Of a DNA stretch of 13,689 nucleotides, positions 7,351-13,689 are shown one piece after another. The position numbers and the translations under genes are program-made. Under the pieces are notes generated by a model that did no database searches, had not been told where the DNA came from, and saw nothing but the letters and a program-made list of their open reading frames with translations. Every line of letters starts with the position of its first letter. Within the stretch, counting starts at the first letter, position 1. The stretch is from an uncultured Eubacteriales bacterium (GTDB lineage: Bacteria > Bacillota > Clostridia > Monoglobales > Monoglobaceae), in contig CAJLFL010000031.1 in NCBI GenBank assembly GCA_905205855.1, positions 1 to 13,689 of the forward strand, read 5' to 3'.

Positions 7351-7382
7351 TTAAGTACTTAATAATTAATAGCTTAATTATT
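7351..7382 (+). promoter_or_regulatory. Probable MarR operator: nested TTAA palindromes over the start of transcription
   Basis: TTAAGTACTTAA (7351-7362) is a perfect 12-bp palindrome lying over the predicted transcription start. It runs into a second inverted repeat with 9-bp arms AATAATTAA (7361-7369) and TTAATTATT (7374-7382) around TAGC. Both contain TTAA-N4-TTAA cores (7351-7362 and 7366-7377), with centres 15 bp apart. Position, symmetry and length fit operators of MarR-family dimers, and the MarR gene starts 18 bp later, so autorepression is the natural reading. Binding itself is inferred. Confidence 0.65.
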
Positions 7383-7399
7383 GGAGGTGATTTTGAAAA

Positions 7400-7903
7400 A
7401 TGGATAAGATATTTCGACGTTTAAATGACAGTATGACTAAAATAAATCTATTTAAAAGATGGTCTGTTCAAAACGCAATAGGAGGAATGGGAATTCATCC
7501 TAAGCATATGCCGGTTTTAAATTACATAAGGCATAATCCCGGTTGCACCCAGGTAGAAATATCATATGATATGGGACTTACGCCGGCGGCTATAACTCTT
7601 GCGACACAAAAGCTTCAAAAAGAAGGGTTTATCAAAAAAACTGCCGATCCGGAAAATCTCAGATGTAATGTTCTTGACTTAACGGAACGCGGTTTTGATT
7701 TGTGGAATAAAACACATGATATATTTTACAGCCTTGATAAAAAAGAATTTAATGGGTTTTCTCCGGAGGAACTTAGTCAGCTGCAGTCTTATTTTAACAG
7801 AATAATGTATAATTTGTCGGGCAAAAAGCCTGAGGAGATGAGTTTTAAGGAGTTATCAAAACTGAGGCATAATATTTGTAATAAGGAAGAAGGGATGATA
7901 TAG
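7400..7903 (+). CDS. MarR family transcriptional regulator
   Basis: This 167-residue winged-helix protein of the MarR family is expected to act as a dimeric repressor released by a small ligand. The N-terminal helix region leads to the core PKHMPVLNYIRHNPGCTQ, then the recognition helix region LTPAAITLATQKLQKEGFIKK at about residues 60-80. The wing is near DPENLRCNVLDLTERG (about 83-98), and C-terminal dimerisation helices follow. It has about 20 residues more at the C-terminus than the shortest family members. The start ATG 7400 follows GGAGGTGA (7383-7390). The stop is only 1 bp before the first ABC gene. A regulator leading a drug-exporter operon is a common arrangement, and the palindromes before it suggest control of its own operon. 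The ligand cannot be told. Confidence 0.93.
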   Translation: MDKIFRRLNDSMTKINLFKRWSVQNAIGGMGIHPKHMPVLNYIRHNPGCTQVEISYDMGLTPAAITLATQKLQKEGFIKKTADPENLRCNVLDLTERGFDLWNKTHDIFYSLDKKEFNGFSPEELSQLQSYFNRIMYNLSGKKPEEMSFKELSKLRHNICNKEEGMI

Positions 7904-7904
7904 T

Positions 7905-9629
7905 ATGCGAAAATTGATAAAGCTTCTTAAAGGGAAGTATTTGCTGATGTGTATAATAACTCCGCTGCTTATAGTTGGTGAGGTAGTCATGGAGGTTTCT
8001 ATACCGCGTCTGATGGCGGATATAGTAAATGTCGGAATAACGAATAAAGATATAGCATATGTAACAGCATCGGGAATTAAGATGGTTGTTATGGCGGCTG
8101 CATCATTATGCTTCGGTGCGGGAGCAGGATGGACTGCATCGATCGCAGCTATGGGATTTGGTACTGAAATACGAAAGAACCTTTTTTACAGAATACAGGA
8201 CTTTTCATTTTCAAATGTAGATAAGTTTACGCCGTCATCACTTATAACCCGTATGACAACAGATATCACCAATACACAAAATGCACTTATGCTTGTAATA
8301 AGGTCGCTTGTGCGTTCGCCGATTATGCTTGTTTCGGCGTCTGTTATGGCGTTTAGTCTTAATAAAGAGCTGTCTATGATATTTCTGATTGCTGTTCCTA
8401 TATTGGCGGTAGTATTGGCGGTCATTATAAGCAAGGCTCACCCGCGGTTCAAACTCATGCTTAAACAATTTGATAAGCTGAACGAAAAAATTCAGGAAAA
8501 CCTGATAGGGATTCGTGTAGTAAAAGCTTTTGTACGCGGCGAATATGAGGACGAAGGCTTTGAAAAGGCAGCGGCAGGCGTAAGAGAAACTCAAAAGCGC
8601 GCCGAACGTCTGATTATACTTAATATGCCGATCATGCAGATGGTTGTATATATTTGCATTTTGTCAATTCTTTGGCTTGGCGGCAAGATGATAGTTGTCG
8701 GAAGTATGGGCACGGGTGATTTGGTAAGCTTTATAAGCTATGTAAGCCAGATATTGATGTCACTTATGATGGTGGCTATGTCGTTTACAATGCTTGTAAT
8801 ATCAAAAGCATCAATAAATCGTATTGTTGAAGTGCTTGACGATAATCCTGATGTTCCAGATAATGCAAATGAGGATATACAGGTAAAAGACGGCTCGGTG
8901 GAATTTGATAATGTATGCTTTAGCTATAAGGGTGACTTGACAAGCTGTGCATTGAGAGATATAAACCTTTCAATTAAATCGGGCGAAACAGTCGGTATTA
9001 TCGGAGGTACGGGCAGTTCGAAAACAACGCTTGTGCATCTTATACCGCGGCTGTATGAGGTTACCTCAGGCAGTGTAAAAGTTGGCGGAGTTGATGTAAG
9101 GGACTATAAGCAGGAAACTCTGCGTAATGAGGTTGCAATGGTGCTGCAGAAAAATGTATTGTTCACCGGTACGATAAAGGATAATCTGCGCTGGGGCAAC
9201 AAAGATGCAACGGACGAGGAAATAATTGAAGCATGCAAAGCAGCACAGGCACATGATTTTATTATGTCCTTCCCGGAGGGCTATGAAACAGAAATGGGAC
9301 AAGGCGGCGTAAACGTTTCCGGCGGACAGAAGCAGCGTTTATGTATTGCACGCGCATTGCTGAAAAAACCAAAAATAATAATTCTGGACGATAGTACAAG
9401 CGCTGTAGATACAGCAACAGACAGTAAAATCCGTGAAGCATTTAAGAATGATTTAAAGGATACTACGACAATAATTATAGCTCAGAGAATATCTTCTGTA
9501 TGTGATGCGGACAAAATCATTGTGCTTGACAGCGGCAGAGTGAATGCGGTGGGAACACATGATGAACTGCTAAAGACAAATAAAATCTATCAAGAGGTTT
9601 ATGAATCTCAGCAAAAGGGGGTGGCGTAA
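7905..9629 (+). CDS. ABC exporter half-transporter, subunit with degenerate ATP site
   Basis: This is one half of a type IV (multidrug-type) heterodimeric ABC exporter, with an N-terminal six-helix membrane domain (about residues 12-300) and an ATPase domain (about 330-574). The Walker A is GGTGSSKT (367-374), where S372 stands at the usual glycine. The Q-loop is Q415, and the signature VSGGQ (471-475) is near canonical. Walker B reads IILDD, so D496 replaces the catalytic glutamate, and the switch histidine is Q527 in IIAQRIS. Loss of both catalytic residues marks the degenerate-site partner, as in TM287 of the TM287/TM288 exporter. The start ATG is 1 bp after the marR stop, and the gene abuts the next one. 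Exported substrates of this class are drugs, lipids or peptides; the substrate here is unknown. Confidence 0.95.
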   Translation: MRKLIKLLKGKYLLMCIITPLLIVGEVVMEVSIPRLMADIVNVGITNKDIAYVTASGIKMVVMAAASLCFGAGAGWTASIAAMGFGTEIRKNLFYRIQDFSFSNVDKFTPSSLITRMTTDITNTQNALMLVIRSLVRSPIMLVSASVMAFSLNKELSMIFLIAVPILAVVLAVIISKAHPRFKLMLKQFDKLNEKIQENLIGIRVVKAFVRGEYEDEGFEKAAAGVRETQKRAERLIILNMPIMQMVVYICILSILWLGGKMIVVGSMGTGDLVSFISYVSQILMSLMMVAMSFTMLVISKASINRIVEVLDDNPDVPDNANEDIQVKDGSVEFDNVCFSYKGDLTSCALRDINLSIKSGETVGIIGGTGSSKTTLVHLIPRLYEVTSGSVKVGGVDVRDYKQETLRNEVAMVLQKNVLFTGTIKDNLRWGNKDATDEEIIEACKAAQAHDFIMSFPEGYETEMGQGGVNVSGGQKQRLCIARALLKKPKIIILDDSTSAVDTATDSKIREAFKNDLKDTTTIIIAQRISSVCDADKIIVLDSGRVNAVGTHDELLKTNKIYQEVYESQQKGVA

Positions 9630-11540
9630 ATGCCTCCGGCACGTGGAACAATGCCAATGAAAAAACCTAAAAATGCAAAAAAAACCGTTGCAAGAATTAT
9701 GAGCTATTTAAGCGAATACAGATTGATGCTTATTTTGGTGTGTATACTTGTAGCGCTAAGTTCGGGTGCGGCAGTTGCAGGAACATATTTCTTAAAACCG
9801 ATAATAGACGATTTTATTGCGCCGATGATAGGCAGCCAAAATCCCGATTTCACCGATCTGTTAAGAATAATAATTATGCTTGCTGCAATTTATGCAATGG
9901 GAGCAATATGTACCTATGCATACAACCGTATTATGGTAAATATTGCTGCTGACTCGTTGTATAAAATGCGTATGGATATGTTTACACACATGCAAAAGCT
10001 TCCTATACGTTATTTTGATACACGTACTCATGGTGAAATAATGAGCCGTTATACCAATGATATAGATACAATGCGAAATATGATGAGCCAGAGTATACCC
10101 CAACTGGTTTCATCGACCATTACGGTTGTCGGCGTATTTGTCATGATGATGATATTAAGCATACCGCTGACAGTTTTGGTAGTAGTAATGCTTTTTGTAA
10201 TATCGTGGGTAATTAAGGTTGTGGGCAGCAAAAGTTCTGTGTTTTATCGCAATCAGCAAAAAGCGATTGGTGCAGTGAACGGATATGTGGAAGAAATGAT
10301 AGATGGTCAGCGCGTTGTAAAGGTTTTTTGTCATGAGGAAGAAAGTAAGAAGAACTTTGATAAAATAAACAGTGAACTGTGTGAAGCGTCAACCAAAGCG
10401 AATACCTTTGCAAATATTCTTATGCCCATAATGAATAATCTGTCATATATTCACTATGCGCTGACTGCTATAGTCGGAGCTGTTTTGACGATTTATTCCG
10501 GACAAAGAGAAATGGGAATATTTACTCTGGGACTCGGCGCACTGGTTTCTTTTCTTCAGTACACGCGCTCGTTTGCACAGCCTATAACGCAGGTTTCGCA
10601 GCAGTTTAACGTCATATTGAACGCTCTTGCCGGTGCCGAACGTATATTTGCCTTGCTGGATGAAGAACCGGAGGTTGATGATGGTTATGTTACTCTGGTA
10701 AATGCAGAAATAGATTCTGACGGAAACATTAAAGAAACTGATAAGCACACAGGCGTCTGGGCATGGAAACATCCGCACAGTGACGGAAGTTTGACATATA
10801 TGCAGGTCAGAGGAGCTGTTGAATTTGAGAATGTTGAGTTTGGATATAAGCCGAATAAGACGGTTTTAAAGGGGATAAGCCTATATGCAGAGCCGGGGCA
10901 AAAGATAGCTTTTGTCGGCTCAACCGGAGCAGGCAAGACAACAATAACAAATCTTATTAATAGATTTTATGACGTTCCGGACGGAAAAATCAGATATGAC
11001 GGAATAAACATAAATAAGATTAAAAAGGATGACTTGCGGCGCTCGTTATCAATGGTATTGCAGGATACACATCTGTTTACCGGAACGGTTATGGATAATA
11101 TACGCTATGGCAGACTTGATGCGACGGATCAAGAGGTAATCGACGCGGCAAAGCTTGCAAATGCCGATTGGTTTATACGTCATTTGCCTAAAGGGTATGA
11201 TACTCTTATTACCGGTGACGGCTCTAATCTGAGTCAGGGACAAAGACAGCTTTTGGCTATAGCACGTGCTGCGGTAGCGGATCCGCCGGTGCTGATTCTT
11301 GATGAGGCAACAAGCTCAATAGATACAAGAACGGAGTCTTTAATAGAAAAAGGCATGGACAGATTGATGGAGGGCAGAACGGTATTCGTTATAGCGCATC
11401 GTTTGTCAACGGTCAGAAACTCTCATGCTATTATGGTTCTGGAAAACGGTGAGATAATAGAACGCGGAAGTCATGATAAACTGATAGCCGAGCATGGCAG
11501 ATATTATCAGCTTTATACGGGAATGTTTGAGCTTTCGTAA
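9630..11540 (+). CDS. ABC exporter half-transporter, catalytically complete subunit
   Basis: This 636-residue partner completes the heterodimeric exporter. The membrane domain spans about residues 25-330 and the ATPase domain about 395-636. Walker A is GSTGAGKT (430-437), the Q-loop is Q478, Walker B is LILDE with catalytic E559, and the switch histidine is H590, so the key catalytic residues are intact. The signature is LSQGQ (534-538), with glutamine at the second-from-usual glycine. That variant is typical of the subunit whose signature faces the degenerate site. A segment of about 45 residues between the two domains (about 350-395, with TGVWAWKHPH) is a feature of many clostridial relatives. 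The N-terminal PPARGTMPMKKPKNAKKT stretch is basic. ATG 9630 follows the previous stop directly, with a G-rich ribosome site near 9617-9624. Adjacency to its partner supports one complex. Confidence 0.95.
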   Translation: MPPARGTMPMKKPKNAKKTVARIMSYLSEYRLMLILVCILVALSSGAAVAGTYFLKPIIDDFIAPMIGSQNPDFTDLLRIIIMLAAIYAMGAICTYAYNRIMVNIAADSLYKMRMDMFTHMQKLPIRYFDTRTHGEIMSRYTNDIDTMRNMMSQSIPQLVSSTITVVGVFVMMMILSIPLTVLVVVMLFVISWVIKVVGSKSSVFYRNQQKAIGAVNGYVEEMIDGQRVVKVFCHEEESKKNFDKINSELCEASTKANTFANILMPIMNNLSYIHYALTAIVGAVLTIYSGQREMGIFTLGLGALVSFLQYTRSFAQPITQVSQQFNVILNALAGAERIFALLDEEPEVDDGYVTLVNAEIDSDGNIKETDKHTGVWAWKHPHSDGSLTYMQVRGAVEFENVEFGYKPNKTVLKGISLYAEPGQKIAFVGSTGAGKTTITNLINRFYDVPDGKIRYDGININKIKKDDLRRSLSMVLQDTHLFTGTVMDNIRYGRLDATDQEVIDAAKLANADWFIRHLPKGYDTLITGDGSNLSQGQRQLLAIARAAVADPPVLILDEATSSIDTRTESLIEKGMDRLMEGRTVFVIAHRLSTVRNSHAIMVLENGEIIERGSHDKLIAEHGRYYQLYTGMFELS

Positions 11541-11560
11541 TTAGAAGGAGAATAATATAA

Positions 11561-12424
11561 ATGTCCATTATTTTTAACGGAAACGATAAAAAAGCTTTCA
11601 GAGATCCTGCGGCGGTATTTTTTGACGGAAGGTATCACCTGTTTTTTACCGAATCAATAAAAGAAAATGGGTTTATGTATAATTTTGTTGCTCACAGCGA
11701 GAGCATTGATTTAATACATTGGACAGAGCCAAGAGTGATAACCGAAAAAGACAGACTGAAAAACTATTGCAGTCCCGGAAGCATAGTTAAATACAAAGAT
11801 GAGTTTTTTATCTGTATAACGTCATATCCTATGCCAAAGCCGTATGACGAACAGTTTTTTGCAGATGATACAGCACGACTCTATTTTATAAAAACAACTG
11901 ATTTTAAAAGCTTTAGCAAACCCGAACTCATTTATGCAAAGGGCAGTGATGACATAGAGAAAATGGGCAGAATGATAGATCCGTTTGTTCTTGTTGACAA
12001 GGATAACTCGGACAGATATTTACTCTTTTTCAAACAAAACGGTATAAGCATGTCAGAGTCATACGATATGAAGAACTGGAAATTTATCGGCAGTGCAGAT
12101 GCCGGTGAAAACGCGTGTGTTATTGTAAAGGACGGAAAGTACATGCTTATCCATTCCCCGGAGGATGGAATAGGAATAAAAATATCCGAGGATTTTTCAT
12201 CATGGGAGGATAAAGGAGTTATATACCTGAACCGCAAATGCTGGGACTGGGCAAACGGAAGATTGACAGCGGCGTTTGCGATGGAGACCTGCGGTAAAAC
12301 CAAATACAAGTATATTGTATTCTTTCATGGCTCGCGCAGAGAATTCCCGCCGGAAACACACGGCGCCGCAACGCTTGCAGCAGCGTATACGGATGATTTT
12401 ATAAATTTCAGTTATGAGCCATAA
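11561..12424 (+). CDS. GH43-like five-bladed beta-propeller glycosidase, cytoplasmic
   Basis: The protein resembles the beta-fructosidase superfamily (GH43/GH32/GH117-like folds), enzymes that cut furanosides or xylosides. It has repeated propeller strands, FRDPAAVFFDGRYHLFFTES at the start and KDGKYMLIHS in the middle, each with the blade pattern of Asp-Pro or DGKY followed by hydrophobic strands. Candidate catalytic residues are D15 (general base, in RDP), D140 (in MIDPF) and E183 (acid, in GENACVIVKDGKY); these come from pattern alone. There is no signal peptide, so it should act in the cytoplasm. The 287-residue length fits one propeller without a carbohydrate-binding module. It lies 20 bp after the ABC pair, with AAGGAG 10 nt before its ATG, and so is probably the last gene of the MarR operon. 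Activity and substrate are unknown; a non-catalytic sugar-binding propeller is possible. Confidence 0.75.
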   Translation: MSIIFNGNDKKAFRDPAAVFFDGRYHLFFTESIKENGFMYNFVAHSESIDLIHWTEPRVITEKDRLKNYCSPGSIVKYKDEFFICITSYPMPKPYDEQFFADDTARLYFIKTTDFKSFSKPELIYAKGSDDIEKMGRMIDPFVLVDKDNSDRYLLFFKQNGISMSESYDMKNWKFIGSADAGENACVIVKDGKYMLIHSPEDGIGIKISEDFSSWEDKGVIYLNRKCWDWANGRLTAAFAMETCGKTKYKYIVFFHGSRREFPPETHGAATLAAAYTDDFINFSYEP

Positions 12425-12456
12425 ATATAGTTATACAGGAAGTTGACACAATGTTT

Positions 12457-12523
12457 CAAGTGTGGGCGTAGAGCTTTTTAACAGTTTAGACGTGCGGCTC
12501 CAAGTGTGGATCGTCCGTTAAAA
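12457..12523. repeat. Short direct and inverted repeats in the convergent gap
   Basis: CAAGTGTGG occurs twice (12457-12465 and 12501-12509), 44 bp apart. The second copy lies in a nested imperfect inverted repeat: TTTTAAC (12476-12482) with GTTAAAA (12517-12523), GACG (12489-12492) with CGTC (12512-12515), and CCA with TGG inside. The T-stem-A order is the reverse of an intrinsic terminator, so this is not a standard one, although it sits where two convergent operons end. Confidence 0.4.
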
Positions 12524-12600
12524 TTTGTTTATTGTCATATACGATGCAGGCAATATCCATTCCATGCAAGGCATGCGTTCATAAAAATAATTATTATAAT

Positions 12601-12981
12601 CTAAAGCAATTCTTCTATTGCAAAGCCCTCCTGATGCGGCAGATGTTCAACCAGCAGCTTAAACATATAATACTCTCCCACAAAATCCTCTTTGGAATGA
12701 AGCTTGGCATATTCAAGGCTTTGGCACAGAGAGATTTCTATTTCTTCAATCTTGGCTGTGTCAATGGTAAGGCTTGCCCAAAGTCTGCTTTTGTTCCATC
12801 TGTTTTGCAGCTCCTCCGTGCCGCTGCAGACATTATCCCAGTCATCACTGTCAAGAGCAGATTCTATGCTGTCGCACAGTTGGTTTACATCCTTGCTGAG
12901 CGCGTATATTTCGTATGTGTGAAAGCCGATAAAACCTGCAAGCAATATAAGCAGGCACACAGCGATGGTTGTTCTGGTCAT
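12601..12981 (-). CDS. DUF4363 family protein, membrane-anchored
   Basis: This 126-residue protein has one N-terminal hydrophobic segment (about residues 5-22, starting MTRTTIAVCLLILLAGFIGF). An acidic, helical remainder follows, with motifs such as DDWDNVCSGTEELQNRW (about 46-62). The layout fits the DUF4363 family, small clostridial proteins often encoded beside DUF421 proteins, as here. The helical part is likely outside the cytoplasm if the segment works as an uncleaved anchor. The start ATG (12979-12981) has AAAGGA (12991-12996) upstream, and the gene follows the DUF421 gene by 17 bp in the same direction. No function is established, and the family name is from recognition of pattern and neighbour. 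Confidence 0.75.
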   Translation of the reverse strand: MTRTTIAVCLLILLAGFIGFHTYEIYALSKDVNQLCDSIESALDSDDWDNVCSGTEELQNRWNKSRLWASLTIDTAKIEEIEISLCQSLEYAKLHSKEDFVGEYYMFKLLVEHLPHQEGFAIEELL

Positions 12982-12998
12982 TTAAAGACTTCCTTTCG

Positions 12999-13682
12999 TT
13001 ATTTCTTTAGTTCCTTTGGAATAATAACCGTTTTTCCGGTTTGTTCTTCAAAACTCAGATAGAACACTTCCCTGATATGGCCTATTTTGCTTTTTTTCAG
13101 CTGTTCATTTAACCATTCATCATTTAAGCCGAGCCGTTCCATATTAGTTTTTATAAGATTGCCGTTGTCAATTATCACATAATTCATATATACGGGTGAT
13201 GGCTTGAGGTTCATATCAGACGGCGTTACCGGACTGTTTTCAGCATTAAGGATTACGCTTACTTTGCCATTGGTTTCCATAACAACATAATCAATCTGGT
13301 TAAGGCTTATTGCGCCGCTGTTGCGGATTTCCTCCATCAAATCCGCAACATTAAAGCGCTGCTTTTCCATTTCAGACTGATTTATTCTGCCTTTCTTAAA
13401 AAGGGTGCTGGGTTTTCCATAAAGAACAGTTCTGACAGATACGCTTTTATATGCTGCCTGCGAAAGAAAGATCTCCATTATCAGCAGAATAAGTATTGCC
13501 AAAATACATCCGCTCAAGGGTACTCCGATATTGGTAATCGGCAGAGCGGCTATTTCTGATATAATAATGGTTACAACAAGTTCAGAAGCCTCAAGTTCGC
13601 CGATTTGACGCTTTCCCATGATTCGCAGAATAAAAACAACAAATACATACATTATAATGGTACGAAGTACAGTTATGATCAT
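12999..13682 (-). CDS. DUF421 (YetF-like) membrane protein
   Basis: This 227-residue protein has two to three N-terminal membrane segments (about residues 3-21, 33-50 and 55-75) and a soluble C-terminal domain of the YetF type. The family hallmark GKRQIGELEASELVVTIIIS (about 23-42) and the following EIAALPI are intact. The C-terminal domain shows paired blocks around LMEEIRNSGAISLNQIDYVVME (115-136) and MERLGLNDEWLNEQL (181-195). Relatives include Bacillus YetF and the 2Duf spore membrane protein linked to spore resistance, but the molecular role is not settled. ATG at 13680-13682 gives the usual family N-terminus, MIITVLRTIIMY. The frame stays open for the last 7 bp, and the ribosome site lies beyond the window, so the promoter cannot be seen. 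It heads an operon with the DUF4363 gene. Confidence 0.9.
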   Translation of the reverse strand: MIITVLRTIIMYVFVVFILRIMGKRQIGELEASELVVTIIISEIAALPITNIGVPLSGCILAILILLIMEIFLSQAAYKSVSVRTVLYGKPSTLFKKGRINQSEMEKQRFNVADLMEEIRNSGAISLNQIDYVVMETNGKVSVILNAENSPVTPSDMNLKPSPVYMNYVIIDNGNLIKTNMERLGLNDEWLNEQLKKSKIGHIREVFYLSFEEQTGKTVIIPKELKK

Positions 13683-13689
13683 ATGTTTC

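Noticed and set aside
12443..12448. Isolated TTGACA after the glycosidase-like gene
   Set aside because: No -10-like hexamer lies 16-18 bp downstream on the plus strand and no plus-strand gene follows.
12561..12577. CATGC/GCATG inverted repeat as a terminator of the DUF4363 operon
   Set aside because: The stem is 5 bp with a 3-nt loop and no U tract follows on the minus strand.
12532..12582. Minus-strand 15-residue frame MNACLAWNGYCLHRI
   Set aside because: No ribosome site precedes it and nothing else supports translation.
12532..13062. Plus-strand open frame of 176 codons over the DUF4363 gene
   Set aside because: It is antisense to a protein with a clear membrane anchor and family context, has no good ribosome site, and gives a product without recognisable features.

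Overview
The window looks like chromosomal DNA of a low-GC, Gram-positive anaerobe of the class Clostridia. The grounds are strong GGAGG-type ribosome binding sites, sigma-A-like promoters, two exported proteins with S-layer homology (SLH) domains, an lrgAB pair, a YrrO-like U32 protein, and a DUF421/DUF4363 pair. The species cannot be named from this sequence alone. No tRNA, rRNA, CRISPR array, insertion sequence or phage gene was seen.

Layout. (1) 1-1114: the tail of an unseen gene, then overlapping lrgA and lrgB, which encode two small membrane proteins (CidA/LrgA and LrgB families). (2) 1115-1458: a 344-bp gap holding a good extended -10 promoter. (3) 1459-2862: an exported, SLH-anchored N-acetylmuramoyl-L-alanine amidase with a PEPTPAPT repeat linker. 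(4) 2955-4214: a U32-family [4Fe-4S] protein of the tRNA-hydroxylation type (TrhP/YrrO). (5) 4398-7271: a 957-residue SLH protein with a large unrecognised C-terminal region, its own strong promoter and a textbook terminator. (6) 7320-12424: an apparent operon of a MarR-type repressor, two half-transporters forming an asymmetric heterodimeric ABC exporter, and a cytoplasmic five-bladed beta-propeller glycosidase-like protein. It is driven by a consensus TTGACA-17-TATAAT promoter followed by nested palindromes that look like the repressor's own operator. (7) 12425-12600: a convergent gap with small repeats. (8) 12601-13682, minus strand: a DUF4363 protein and a DUF421 (YetF-like) membrane protein in one operon.

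How the genes fit together. The left half is dominated by the cell surface: LrgAB in the membrane, an amidase cutting peptidoglycan from a wall-anchored position, and a probable S-layer-associated protein. The right half is a self-regulated efflux operon. The most unusual point is the glycosidase-like gene placed 20 bp behind the exporter. It suggests, as inference only, that the exported or sensed compound is a glycoside or a sugar-containing molecule. Nothing here proves a wholly new system; the MarR-ABC-ABC-glycosidase operon and the unknown region of the large SLH protein are the best candidates for something undescribed.
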